This document shows, one piece after another, positions 43,803 through 52,728 of a stretch of DNA of 64,000 nucleotides. How positions within the stretch are numbered: position 1 is the stretch's first letter; every line of letters begins with the position of its first letter. The notes beneath the pieces were generated by a model. The model worked only from the letters and a program-made list of their open reading frames with translations. It was not told where the DNA came from and made no database searches. Source of the stretch: Desulfosporosinus hippei DSM 8344 (lineage in GTDB: Bacteria; Bacillota; Desulfitobacteriia; Desulfitobacteriales; Desulfitobacteriaceae). The translations under genes were made by a program, and so were the position numbers. The stretch lies in the NCBI RefSeq assembly GCF_900100785.1, contig NZ_FNCP01000029.1:1-64000 (forward strand), in the 5' to 3' direction.

Positions 43803-44027
43803 TTACTCCTCTATCAGCCGGAAATTTTTTCTTAACTGTACGTCCAGCAATGACTGCTGTGACAGGCTGAATAAGGCCTGAGCCACATCGTAAAGGGCTG
43901 CTTCGGTGGCATCGGATCGCACATAGCTCAGGCTTTTTTGCCTGGTTACCGGGGTTCCGGTGGGAGTCGATCCGGTTTGATAAATTGCTATCAGTGCGGA
44001 ATTCAAAGATTCGGATATAATGGGCAT
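43803..44027 (-). CDS. DUF1659-type small protein
   Basis: A 74-residue protein starting MPIISESLNSALIAIYQTG, with the pattern of the DUF1659 family, short conserved Firmicute proteins of unknown function, often paired with a DUF2922 gene. No DUF2922 partner is visible here. The frame is open to 44057 but AAAGGAAG fits the ATG at 44027. Confidence 0.7.
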   Translation of the reverse strand: MPIISESLNSALIAIYQTGSTPTGTPVTRQKSLSYVRSDATEAALYDVAQALFSLSQQSLLDVQLRKNFRLIEE

Positions 44028-44222
44028 TTTTATCTTCCTTTCTGATCTTTTTGACAAACCGGCTGTCCCGGCATGTCCCTATATTCTATGAGGTTGTACC
44101 CCGGGGGGTTACAATCTCAGTCAGAACTCTTAAAGTCTCGGCTGTAGACATTGCCAAGCCTTCACCATACGAGACCCGTCTACGTATGCTGTATTAAAGC
44201 TATTAAAAAGGCGGGAATCAAA

Positions 44223-45014
44223 ATGAACGAACTCAGCACAGAACGTAATCCGCTGGTAATCGCGGCTGAAATTAATAAGATCAAACAAGAGACTTGTAAA
44301 ATCATGCTTACCAATGCCCTGGAGATCGGCAAGCGCCTGAAGGAGGCCAAAGACTTGCTCCCCCATGGAGAATGGGGAAAATGGCTGGTGGAATCAGTGA
44401 GCTATTCCCAGCGCACAGCCAACAGGCTGATGCAGCTCTTTGAAGAATATGGAGATAAACTATTTGCAGCCGCCAATGAGAGCGACAGGTCAAATTCGTC
44501 GGCGCAGACGAATTTGACCTACTACCAGGCCATCATCCTGCTGGGAATCCCGGAAGATGAGCGGGAGAAATTTATCCTGGAGCATGATGTTAAGAATATG
44601 ACTACCCGGGATTTGGATCGGGCTCTCAAAAAACAGAACCCAACCCCTCCGGAGAAAGAGCAGGCTCAAGTCTCGCCCCTGTCCAATCATCCCGGGGATT
44701 TAAAAATAGAATATCAAACCGTCAAAAAAACTGAAAAGCCAACAAGCAGGCCAAAAACTGCAGCCTCCCCAAGCTTTACTACGAAGTATGAAGAAAGATG
44801 CACCGCTTGCTGCCAAACTATCGCCGATAAATTCCAGGAACTGTTGGAAGCCCTTGGCCAGCTGGCCAGACTTGATCCGGCGGTGAAGGAGAAATGCAGT
44901 AAAGATGCGAGTGGGCTGGCAGAATATATGGTGGAAAGGCTTAAAGAGTGGCCGCCAGTTCCCACGACGAATATGAAGACGGTTGAAACCTATGCCACCC
45001 ATGAAAGGTGGTAA
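44223..45014 (+). CDS. DUF3102-domain protein
   Basis: A 263-residue protein. The N-terminal half (AAEINKIKQETCKIMLTNALEIGKRLKEAKDLLPHGEWGKWL) is the DUF3102 domain, seen in plasmid- and phage-linked proteins that resemble parts of ParB-like or replication factors. The middle is a Pro/Lys-rich linker and the C-terminus a helical region with CTACC and CSKD. The DNA-binding look (YSQRTANRLMQLFEEYG) is an inference. The preceding ATG-less frame from 44151 is probably untranslated. It opens an accessory-looking segment. Confidence 0.75.
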   Translation: MNELSTERNPLVIAAEINKIKQETCKIMLTNALEIGKRLKEAKDLLPHGEWGKWLVESVSYSQRTANRLMQLFEEYGDKLFAAANESDRSNSSAQTNLTYYQAIILLGIPEDEREKFILEHDVKNMTTRDLDRALKKQNPTPPEKEQAQVSPLSNHPGDLKIEYQTVKKTEKPTSRPKTAASPSFTTKYEERCTACCQTIADKFQELLEALGQLARLDPAVKEKCSKDASGLAEYMVERLKEWPPVPTTNMKTVETYATHERW

Positions 45015-45277
45015 ATTATCCTCACTTGAAAAGAGTTTCTTAGGAGGCGGGTTCTGTATTGGACGGACTTGAGTGTCTAGAATATAGGGCCGACTCCTTT
45101 TTGTGCTGCACATAACTTTAATGACTGGAATGACATTATGGAGTATACTAAATTAACTCAATTTTCCTTAAATGGGAAAGAAATAATCGTTGACTCATTT
45201 AGTTGTCCAAAAAAAACCATAGCAAATCGACAAAATGAGAAAACTGATTTTTGATTTTGTCCATGAAAGAGGTTTTT

Positions 45278-45774
45278 ATGGATATGGAAAGAAAGCGGAC
45301 CATCGTCTGGGAGGATCCACAAATAAACAAAAGGGATGCGGTGTCATCCCTTTCTGGACTGGATTATCTGAGGGCGATAAGGGACGGTAAAATCAGCCCG
45401 CCTCCGGTTGAGAACTGATCGGGTACCAGATCAAAGACGTCGACCATGGCTTTGCGGCATTTGAACTTCATCCTGGAGAGTACCACTATAATCCTTTTGC
45501 CACAGTTCATGGGGGAATTCTTTCCACGCTGCTGGATACCACAATGACTGCCGCGGTGCTTACAACCCTCCCACAGAACATAACCTGCTCGACAGTTGAG
45601 ATTAAAGTGAATTTTATCAAACCGGTTAGTGTTGAAAGCAAACTAATACGCTGTGAGGCTAGGATCATCCATATAGGACGAAAACTAGCCACTGTAGAAG
45701 GCCGCATTAAGGGCGGAAATGATGATTTATATGCTCATGGGGTGAGCACCTGCCTGATTTTTAAAGTGGGATGA
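45278..45774 (+). pseudogene. PaaI-type acyl-CoA thioesterase broken by one frameshift
   Basis: The first frame from ATG 45278 reads IVWEDPQINKRDAVSSLSGL, then LDYLRAIRDGKISPPPVEN and a UGA at 45416-45418. Shifting one base from 45415 gives LIGYQIKDVDHGFAAFEL and then the hot-dog thioesterase core with HGGILSTLLDTTMTAAV, intact to the stop at 45774. The two halves join into one typical PaaI-family protein of about 165 residues if one base is added near 45410-45415. Either the gene is inactivated or the read carries an error. The next gene downstream shows the same kind of damage. Confidence 0.82.
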
Positions 45775-45807
45775 AATTTGTCTTCAAGATTGAAGAGGGG
45801 ATAAACA

Positions 45808-46432
45808 ATGAAATTCTTCACAAAAGAAAGTTATGAAAAACTTCAGGTAATGGCTAACCTTGTATATCCAGAAGACGAAAAAGATTATCAAATTATTAAA
45901 GAATACTGGCAAAGATTCTTAAGAAGAAATCCATTAATGCTGAAAATACTTACCCGAATCGATTAGAGGGAGTATCTATGATGAGACTATCAAACCATTC
46001 TTGAAATTATCTCATCCTAATTTGTTAAAAGAAATTAAAGAATGGCGCGAGTGTGTAAGGATTGGATCTGAATATGCTTTCAAAGAGTATCAGAAATATT
46101 ATGAAACAATAAAGAAAGAATTACCCCGAAATGTTGTAAATATGCTTGAGAACTATAATTTTCACGATGCTAAAATTTCAGCATTAAGGTTAAATAATGA
46201 TAGTTTAGATCTAGAACTTGAGTATATAGATAGTTATTCTTTAACATTTGTCGGGGTTAAGTTACATGAAAAGCCAGATGAAATTATTGGTGATTGTTGG
46301 ATTAATAACGAAGTACATCTATCTGAAAAAGGTGCATTTGATTTTCGAGTATTGCTGCAGTCATCTAAAGGATTTCTAACTTTACACGAATTGAGAGTTG
46401 TGGCCGAGGATGTATTAATAAAGAAATGTTAA
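45808..46432 (+). pseudogene. DUF4085-like protein broken by one frameshift
   Basis: An ATG at 45808 (after GAGGGG) begins MKFFTKESYEKLQVMAN and runs to a stop at 45964. One base further on, another frame continues KYLPESIRGSIYDETIKPFL and on through EWRECVRIGSEYAFKEYQ to 46432. Both parts match the DUF4085 family as I recall it, N-terminal and C-terminal, so this was one gene of about 208 residues. The break lies at the AAAA run 45943-45946, where removing one A restores the frame. Function of the family is unknown. Confidence 0.75.
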
Positions 46433-46566
46433 GCATCTATGTCCTTAGAGGTTTGAGGGGACGTTATGCTAAATCCCATTTTATGTATATAATTTTAGTG
46501 AATGGTTTATAGCTTGAAGGAAAAGCTAGTTTCGTGAAGAATTCCTTTATAAAGGATGTGATATCT

Positions 46567-46857
46567 ATGTTTGATAAGAATGTGCTTGAAGCAAGGCTAA
46601 GAGAATATAAGCCTATACTTGAAGAGCGATATTCTGTTAAGAAGATAGGGGTGTTCGGTTCGTATGGGCGCAACGAGCAGAAAGAAGATAGTGATATTGA
46701 TCTAATCGTTGAGTTCTCTGAACCAGTAGGGCTTAAGTTTATTGATCTGAAACTTTATTTAGAAGAAATCCTTAACAGAAAAGTAGATCTAGTTACTCCA
46801 AATGCACTTAAACCACAAATTAAGGAGCAGATCCTTAAAGAGGTATCGTACCAATGA
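46567..46857 (+). CDS. mntA: MNT-type nucleotidyltransferase antitoxin
   Basis: A 96-residue minimal nucleotidyltransferase with the motif GSYGRNEQKEDSDIDLIVEF (GSxGR then DxD) and a third Asp in KVDLVTP. In HEPN/MNT systems such an enzyme adds AMP to a conserved tyrosine of the HEPN toxin and silences it. The ATG at 46567 follows AAAGGATG; an upstream GTG at 46534 is less likely. Its stop overlaps the HEPN start by 4 bases, so both are coupled. Confidence 0.85.
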   Translation: MFDKNVLEARLREYKPILEERYSVKKIGVFGSYGRNEQKEDSDIDLIVEFSEPVGLKFIDLKLYLEEILNRKVDLVTPNALKPQIKEQILKEVSYQ

Positions 46858-47198
46858 ACAAGAGAAATTATGTTATGTATTTAGAAGATATAATTGATTG
46901 TATGGGGAAGATTGAACAATATGTTGGGAAATTATCGTATCAAGAGTTTACGAAGAATAGCTTAGTTTTTGATGCGGTTATTCGTAATTTGGAGGTTATC
47001 GGGGAGGCTTCAAAGAGTATTCCGGAAGAGATAGCTGGCTACTATCCAGATGTATCTTGGAAGAGCATGATAGGATTGAGGAACATTTTAATACACGAGT
47101 ATTTTGGAGTCGATTCAGAGATAGTATGGGAGATAATTAAGACTGATTTGCCTACAACAAAGCCAATGATAATCAAGATGTTAAATGAGCTAAAATAG
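46854..47198 (+). CDS. hepT: HEPN-domain toxin (HepT-like)
   Basis: A 114-residue all-helical HEPN protein. The RNase motif RxxxxH is RNILIH, followed by the EYFG stretch with the tyrosine that MNT partners modify. Upstream signature helices are RNLEVIGEASKSIP. It probably cleaves RNA when released from its MNT partner, acting in stress or phage defence. Together with the preceding gene it forms a complete toxin-antitoxin module. Confidence 0.87.
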   Translation: MNKRNYVMYLEDIIDCMGKIEQYVGKLSYQEFTKNSLVFDAVIRNLEVIGEASKSIPEEIAGYYPDVSWKSMIGLRNILIHEYFGVDSEIVWEIIKTDLPTTKPMIIKMLNELK

Positions 47199-47224
47199 GA
47201 AACGGGGACTTCACATAACTTCTA

Positions 47225-47289
47225 GAGGGTTTGCGACATTGGGGAGAATATGCATGTATTTGCCCGACGTCGCAAACCCTCGGGACGTT
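47225..47289 (+). repeat. Palindromic dispersed repeat, copy 1
   Basis: GAGGGTTTGCGAC (47225-47237) pairs with GTCGCAAACCCTC (47269-47281); the segment goes on into CGGGACGTT. A second copy with the same arms, the same GAGAATATG inside and the same CGGGACGTT tail is found at 48606-48675, in the same orientation on the other side of the flippase gene. Confidence 0.8.
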
Positions 47290-47493
47290 CTACGACATAT
47301 CGCGCAAAGGACGAGCCATCCTTGGCGCGGACGAAAAGAATTTAAAGTATTTCTTTGTCTTTGAATATGGGAGATGGTTCATCGCTTACAGAGTGTTCCT
47401 AAAATCTGAGAGTAAATGCAAGTAATAACCAGACTTCGGGAAATTCACGGGAGGTGACGATGAAATCGTCCTTTCGGAGAAGGGAAGTGTTCA

Positions 47494-48291
47494 GTGGAAA
47501 AAGTTCTACTAGAATTAATGGTCTTAACTTTTGTAATCCACCTTATAGATACCCTTTCTTACTCGGTTAGGCTGAACTCGGTAAAAAACGGACAATTTGC
47601 CTTGTCATTTTCTTTGTTCAACCTATTTGTACTTGTCTCACGTACTGCCAATACGTTTCAGGCCCCATTAATTGGCAGCATTATCGGTGTAAGTATTTTC
47701 CATGGTATTGACCCAATTAATGACATGCGTAAGGTGATATTAGCTTCAACAATAGGTTCATTATTTGGTATTCTTCTGATTCCAACATTTCTCAGAGTAT
47801 TTGATGTTGCAGTAAAACGGCTGGAAACCACTGGATCCATTCCGTCTTTAGTGGTCGAAGCATTGCATGTAAGTAACATCAAGCGAATGATGAAAAGTGC
47901 AACCAGACCAACGAAAACGATGTTGCAGCGACTTAGGTATCGCGAAATTCCTAAGAGACTGCTTATCATCAATGCATTGGTTACAGGAATTTATACAGTA
48001 GGGGTTCTTGCTGCGAACTATTCTGCAATATTGGTTACTGAGCACCAGAGGATAGCAGCTGTTGGTTCATCGGGAATGATCAATGGACTAGCTACAATTT
48101 TATTAACCTTGTTCATTGACCCCAAATCCGCTATGATCACTGACCAGGCGTTAAGAGGAAACAGACCCTACGAGGATGTAAAGGCCCTAGTAGTTTTACT
48201 CATTGCAACCAAACTAATTGGCACGTTACTTGGACAGATAATGTTTTTGCCAGCTGCAAAAGTTATAGCTAGTTTTTACGGGAAATATTGA
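47494..48291 (+). CDS. amj: Amj-type lipid II flippase
   Basis: A 265-residue membrane protein with six or so helices, matching from memory the Amj (YdaH) family, an alternative lipid II flippase that can replace MurJ in Bacillus subtilis: LIDTLSYSVRLNSVKNGQFALSFS near the N-terminus and MITDQALRGNRPYEDVK near the C-terminus. The start is GTG after GGGAAG. It lies alone in an accessory region, flanked on both sides by copies of a palindromic repeat. Confidence 0.82.
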   Translation: MEKVLLELMVLTFVIHLIDTLSYSVRLNSVKNGQFALSFSLFNLFVLVSRTANTFQAPLIGSIIGVSIFHGIDPINDMRKVILASTIGSLFGILLIPTFLRVFDVAVKRLETTGSIPSLVVEALHVSNIKRMMKSATRPTKTMLQRLRYREIPKRLLIINALVTGIYTVGVLAANYSAILVTEHQRIAAVGSSGMINGLATILLTLFIDPKSAMITDQALRGNRPYEDVKALVVLLIATKLIGTLLGQIMFLPAAKVIASFYGKY

Positions 48292-48774
48292 CATTGCTGT
48301 AACTGATGCCATTTAATACGGAAATGAAGGAACTGTTTAAGCTCGCCAGGGGTAATCTGAGGGGCAGACTTGCAAGTGAACTTTTCGAGAACTCTCAATT
48401 GCGAGAGATAGTGCTGCTGAGTTTAAGGAGAATACCCTCGGAGTTCCATTTGAATTTCATCTATTGTAGATGAGTTGACAGAGGTCGGGCGTTGTGAGAC
48501 ATAAAAAATCATTCTTCCTGAATTTAGTAGAATTATCCAGAAATGATGATATCATAGATAGGTAGTTGGTGTTTAAGAAAAGCCACCGCGCAGCGGTTTA
48601 GTACACCCGAGGGTTTGCAACATCGGAGAGAATATGAAGGTAGTAACCCGACGTCGCAAACCCTCGGGACGTTAAATCAAATCGGATTTTCGGGGCTGAT
48701 TTTGTGGAAATATTTGCAAAGGAGTTTTGAGCGTTTATAATGAATAGTGAAAGTCTAAGAAGAGGTGATCGGTA
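48292..48774. other. Gene-poor stretch with a short open frame
   Basis: About 480 bases between the flippase and the DUF4160 gene. It contains a 55-codon frame at 48306-48473 without a ribosome site, whose product (MKELFKLARGNLRG...) I do not recognise, and the second copy of the palindromic repeat. I do not see an intact gene. Confidence 0.4.
48606..48675 (+). repeat. Palindromic dispersed repeat, copy 2
   Basis: CCCGAGGGTTTGC (48606-48618) pairs with GCAAACCCTCGGG (48656-48668). Matches copy 1 at 47225-47289 in arms, internal GAGAATATG and downstream GACGTT; the loop diverges. Confidence 0.8.
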
Positions 48775-49035
48775 ATGCCTATAGTTTCAGAATTTTACGG
48801 AATAAAGATATTGATGTATTGGAATGACCACATGCCTTCACATTTCCATGCCGAATATGGTGATCATAAGATACTTGTAGATATAGTCAATGGTTCTGTA
48901 TTAAAGGGGATATTCCCATCAAAGCAGCTAAAACTGGTTCTTGCATGGTGTGAGATTCATAAAGATGAATTGATAAGAAATTGGGAAGCAGCAAAAGAAC
49001 ATCAAAACATTCAAAAGATTAATCCTCTTATATAA
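48775..49035 (+). CDS. DUF4160 protein
   Basis: An 86-residue protein of the DUF4160 family: MPIVSEFYGIKILMYWNDHMPSHFHAEYGDH is the typical opening, with a His-rich HFHAEY core. Members usually sit next to a DUF2442 gene, as here, and the pair resembles a toxin-antitoxin or small regulatory unit; activity is unproven. AGAGGTGAT precedes the ATG. Confidence 0.82.
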   Translation: MPIVSEFYGIKILMYWNDHMPSHFHAEYGDHKILVDIVNGSVLKGIFPSKQLKLVLAWCEIHKDELIRNWEAAKEHQNIQKINPLI

Positions 49036-49050
49036 TAAGGAGGTTTTATT

Positions 49051-49353
49051 ATGTTCCTTAGAGTTGTACAGGTTGTACCAACTAACGATTTTAGAGTATA
49101 TGTCTATTTTGAAGATGGGAAGATAAAACTATTTAATGCATCCAATTTAATAACCAAGGGAGTATTTCAGAAACTCCAAGATGTAAGCGTTTTTAAAGGC
49201 ACATGTACAGTTTTGAACCATACATTAGCCTGGGATCTTGTGGGGAAGTTTGATCCAACTGAATGCCTAGATCTTGATCCGGAAGAACTTTATAATACAT
49301 GTCCCGAAGTTATGGAACCTAATTTAGACGACTCGATACAAGTAAAAGGTTGA
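49051..49353 (+). CDS. DUF2442 protein
   Basis: A 100-residue protein with the DUF2442 pattern: VVPTNDFRVYVYFEDGKIKLFNAS and LAWDLVGKFDPTECLDLDPEELY. It follows the DUF4160 gene by 15 bases with AAGGAGG in between, so they are cotranscribed. Such small domains are often predicted to bind DNA or to act as antitoxin. Confidence 0.82.
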   Translation: MFLRVVQVVPTNDFRVYVYFEDGKIKLFNASNLITKGVFQKLQDVSVFKGTCTVLNHTLAWDLVGKFDPTECLDLDPEELYNTCPEVMEPNLDDSIQVKG

Positions 49354-49379
49354 CAAGGTTTTTGTCAGCCTTTCTTTTT
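49345..49379 (+). terminator. Terminator of the DUF4160/DUF2442 operon
   Basis: AAAGG-TGACA (49345-49355) and TGTCA-CCTTT (49363-49373) pair around one mismatch, followed by CTTTTT. The stop codon is inside the stem. Confidence 0.75.
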
Positions 49380-49475
49380 AGCATAGCACATGTGTAAGAG
49401 AAATATTTAAATGTTCAAGAGTAAAGTATCACTTCTACTTTCCCCCGGAAAATTATCAGACAAGGTGGTCAATAT

Positions 49476-50375
49476 ATGCTCGAAGTTGTATTTAGCGATA
49501 GCGCCAAAGGTGCTATGAAAATGGCAAAACACTACAACCAAGAAAATGTGCATAGCAATGCTATGGGATATATAGGTAAGAGCCCATCCAAAAAAGAGTT
49601 AGAAAACCCGAAATATTTTGAAGGTAAAGCCATTGGCAGGGATGTCGTCTACATTGGCTTTAACCTAGATATAGGGGATATTGCCAGCGAAATTGACAGT
49701 GAAGAACGAAAAAATGAATTTATCAGAGTGTTTGGGTCTGTAAAAATTGGAAATAAACAAATAGCACGATTCTTCAGCTCGCAGCGTGAAGATTTTGAGA
49801 AATTAATTATCACCGCAAAAAACGGAGAAACCATACGAGTTTGGAAAAGCAATACACCATTTTCGGCTTGTGCTTTTGCTTTTATCTGTGATGCTTTACG
49901 AAACATAGAATGCAAAATGAGTATAATTTCACTACCTGATTATTGGGAGGTTTCAGACGACACGATACAGTCTTGTACTGATTGGGCAGAAGTTTCACCA
50001 GAGCAGTTTTATAGTTTCTTGCCTTTGGCGCGTGAAATGACCAATATTGAAAAACAATGGCAAAGCAGTCTTTGGAATGATCTAAAAGCTGAAAATACAC
50101 CATTGAGGGCTTTAGTCAACGGTAGGTTGATTTCTGTTCCGGAAGATTTTTACGACCATATCATTATAAAAAATGTTCCGGATCGTAATTTTGTTATGGG
50201 TCACCTTATTGGGACTATTTTGGGGAAATATCAGTTAGGAGTTGGAGACGGTTGGTATGCATTGCGCATTGAAATGATGATTGCTAATAATCAATTAGAA
50301 ATTGTTGCAGATAACGATGCATCTCATCCATACGGAAAAATTTTAAGAAAAGTAGAGAAATCAACGCCAATTTAG
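49476..50375 (+). CDS. DUF1835/DUF3658 protein
   Basis: A 299-residue cytoplasmic protein. The N-terminal half (MLEVVFSDSAKGAMKMAK, then GFNLDIGDI) fits DUF1835, and the C-terminal half (NVPDRNFVMGHLIGTILGKYQLGVGDGWYALRI) fits DUF3658. This two-domain family is frequent in Firmicutes and has no known function. AAGGTGG precedes the ATG. It stands between a terminator and the nitroreductase gene. Confidence 0.8.
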   Translation: MLEVVFSDSAKGAMKMAKHYNQENVHSNAMGYIGKSPSKKELENPKYFEGKAIGRDVVYIGFNLDIGDIASEIDSEERKNEFIRVFGSVKIGNKQIARFFSSQREDFEKLIITAKNGETIRVWKSNTPFSACAFAFICDALRNIECKMSIISLPDYWEVSDDTIQSCTDWAEVSPEQFYSFLPLAREMTNIEKQWQSSLWNDLKAENTPLRALVNGRLISVPEDFYDHIIIKNVPDRNFVMGHLIGTILGKYQLGVGDGWYALRIEMMIANNQLEIVADNDASHPYGKILRKVEKSTPI

Positions 50376-50410
50376 GTGAAGCCAGAGAGAAGATTTAAAG
50401 GAGAAAAAAT

Positions 50411-50950
50411 ATGATTGAGCCGATCAAAACGCGCAGAAGTATAAGAAGCTATAAGGATAAGACAGTTGAAGATGATAAAATAATTCTAATACTTGAGAGC
50501 GCTAGGCTTGCTCCATCCGGAGATAATACACAGCCGGTGCATTTTGTTATAGTAAAGTCGAAACATAACAGACAAAAACTAGCTGAAGTTTCCCATCATC
50601 AGAGCTGGATGCTCTCGGCCCCAGTTTTTATCGTATGTGTTGCAGATATTCGTTCTAGGATAAAAGATAATGTGACAATTTCAATAGATGAAGCCAGTCC
50701 ACAGGAGGAAGTTAAACAGATAATAAGGGATACCTCAATTGCCATAGAGCATATGGTGCTCGAAGCTGAAAATTTAGGATTAGGTACATGTTGGGTTGCC
50801 TGGTTTACACAAGAAGAAATAAGGCCGATTTTAAATATTCCCCCCGACAAATACGTTGTGAGTATCGTTACTCTTGGTTATGCAAATGAAATTCCCAAGG
50901 CACGTCCCAGAAAAAAGCTCGAGGAGATAATACACCTGGAGGTTTGGTGA
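50411..50950 (+). CDS. Nitroreductase-family flavoprotein
   Basis: A 179-residue FMN-dependent oxidoreductase: KTRRSIRSYKDKTV with FMN-phosphate-binding arginines, ARLAPSGDNTQPVHFV, and AENLGLGTCWVAWF, all typical of the nitroreductase fold. The natural substrate is unknown; relatives reduce nitro groups, quinones or flavins. AAAGGAG precedes the ATG. Confidence 0.88.
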   Translation: MIEPIKTRRSIRSYKDKTVEDDKIILILESARLAPSGDNTQPVHFVIVKSKHNRQKLAEVSHHQSWMLSAPVFIVCVADIRSRIKDNVTISIDEASPQEEVKQIIRDTSIAIEHMVLEAENLGLGTCWVAWFTQEEIRPILNIPPDKYVVSIVTLGYANEIPKARPRKKLEEIIHLEVW

Positions 50951-51037
50951 ATTTAAATAACGGTTTTATGCAGGTGTTAACTATAACGTGCACCCAATAA
51001 AAAGAAGATATTGTAGCCTATTGAGGAGGGTTAATAG

Positions 51038-51889
51038 ATGAAAGTAGATTATGTAAAATATCATGCGTTAGGTAACGACTATATAGTTATCGACCCTAAT
51101 AAAACAAGGCTTAATCTAACAATGGAAAATATCCAATTAATTTGTCATCGGAATTTTGGAATAGGATCGGACGGGATTTTGTATGGACCAATCCTTGATG
51201 GCGGTTGCATAAAGCTAAGAATTTTAAATCCTGACGGTAGTGAAGCCGAGAAAAGCGGAAACGGAATTCGGATCTTTTCAAGTTATCTTTTTGATCAGGG
51301 TTATATCAATACGAGTAGTTTCACTTTGGACACCTTGGGAGGGGAAGTGCTTGTTACCATACTAGACCGAAAAGGTGAATTAATTAGAGTTGACATGGGG
51401 ACTGTAACATTTTTGAGTGAATCCATCCCTGTGGCAGGACTATCCTGCCAGGTTATTGATGAAGTCTTAGATTTGGAAAAGGGTTCGTTCAGAATTACCT
51501 GTCTCTCGATAGGTAACCCACACTGCGTGTTACCCATGGATATAATTTCTGAGGAGCTAGCAAAACAATGGGGGCCAGTTATTGAGAACCATCCCATGTT
51601 CCCAAATAGGATAAATGTACAGTTTCTAAAGGTTCTTGATAGAAATAATATTCGAATTGAGATTTGGGAACGGGGAGCAGGTTATACTTTGGCATCTGGC
51701 AGTAGTAGCTGTGCGGCAGCAAGCGCTGCCTATAAGTTAGGTTTAGTTGATAATCAAGTGAAGGTACATATGCCTGGCGGAGTCATTGACATAGACATTA
51801 ATACTGACGGACACGTTCACATGACCGGTACGGTTTCGAGTGTCGCAAGCGGTACATTTTCAGACGGAATGTGGCAGCGTTTGGAGTAA
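51038..51889 (+). CDS. DapF paralogue with both catalytic Cys replaced by Ser
   Basis: A 283-residue protein of the diaminopimelate epimerase fold, with HALGNDYIVID, GIGSDGIL, LNPDGSEAE, IGNPHCVL and WERGAGYTLASG. In true DapF, two cysteines act as acid and base, in CGNG (Cys73 in Haemophilus) and in ACGTG (Cys217). Here these positions are Ser73 (KSGNGIR) and Ser220 (LASGSSS). A normal epimerase would be crippled, so this may be a different racemase, a lyase-like enzyme or a binding protein. It sits outside any lysine operon, next to a nitroreductase. AGGAGG precedes the ATG. Confidence 0.85.
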   Translation: MKVDYVKYHALGNDYIVIDPNKTRLNLTMENIQLICHRNFGIGSDGILYGPILDGGCIKLRILNPDGSEAEKSGNGIRIFSSYLFDQGYINTSSFTLDTLGGEVLVTILDRKGELIRVDMGTVTFLSESIPVAGLSCQVIDEVLDLEKGSFRITCLSIGNPHCVLPMDIISEELAKQWGPVIENHPMFPNRINVQFLKVLDRNNIRIEIWERGAGYTLASGSSSCAAASAAYKLGLVDNQVKVHMPGGVIDIDINTDGHVHMTGTVSSVASGTFSDGMWQRLE

Positions 51890-52020
51890 AGGTGTTACGT
51901 TTGTAAAAAGAGCTAGCATCAATTTTTAATTCCTATTGCAAAGGTTAGTTGATTATAAAATGATATTGGGCATTCTTCCTGTTGCAAGACATTCTAATGT
52001 GATTAAAAGGGGAGGTAGTC

Positions 52021-52707
52021 TTGAAAAAAAGAGATATCTTAATTGTTTGTTTAGTGATGGTATATCTATTAACGGTTTTAAAAGGTCTAAATTATGATTT
52101 GTTTGAAATTAAGATTAGTACAAAAGCACTGTTAAGACAGAAACTTTCCTTGGAAGAAATGAAAAGATCGAGCATTTATAAAGCCTATAACCATATAGAA
52201 AATGATACAACAGTAGAGGAAATAGACAATCTTCTTAATAAGAAAAGCAAAAATATTGGTGATTTTTTTGAAACATGGTCTTATACTTACGGTTATGTAA
52301 GCATTTTCCATGATAGAAACAAGGGATCGAGAGTATTGAATAAACTTGTTAGTTTCGAGTCTCCATACACGCTTGAACTTAGTGAAGAAGAATTATACTC
52401 TGTGTTTGAATGTAATTCTCTTGAAAAGATAATCAGCCTTCTTGGAGAACCTACAACACTTGGAAAAGATTATAATACAAATGGAGAAGCTGCTGATTAT
52501 TATGGTTGGGGGATAAAAACCAGCTACTCCAAGGAATTTATTAAGGATATCGAAAAAAAATACAATGAATATATTAACGTTACTAAATATGATGAATCCG
52601 TTGCTCAACCTATAAATTCGCCTAAAATTGGGGGGAGGTCTGATTTAAGTGTGACAATAAAAGCTAATAATAAGATTGAAGGATATTCACTATTTGAATC
52701 ACATTAA
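52021..52707 (+). CDS. Single-span membrane-anchored protein, unknown
   Basis: A 228-residue protein with an N-terminal membrane helix (ILIVCLVMVYLLTVLKGL), the remainder hydrophilic and probably extracellular, rich in Lys, Glu, Asn and Tyr. I recognise no domain. Start is TTG after GGGGAGG. It is AT-rich compared with the BlaR1-like gene that follows. It lies between the DapF paralogue and the BlaI/BlaR1 pair and appears monocistronic. Confidence 0.65.
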   Translation: MKKRDILIVCLVMVYLLTVLKGLNYDLFEIKISTKALLRQKLSLEEMKRSSIYKAYNHIENDTTVEEIDNLLNKKSKNIGDFFETWSYTYGYVSIFHDRNKGSRVLNKLVSFESPYTLELSEEELYSVFECNSLEKIISLLGEPTTLGKDYNTNGEAADYYGWGIKTSYSKEFIKDIEKKYNEYINVTKYDESVAQPINSPKIGGRSDLSVTIKANNKIEGYSLFESH

Positions 52708-52728
52708 CCTTCAACCAGTACCTTCTCA

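Noticed and set aside
47231-47425. 64-residue open frame after the HEPN gene
   Set aside because: Its first third is the palindromic repeat and it lacks a ribosome site and a recognisable family.
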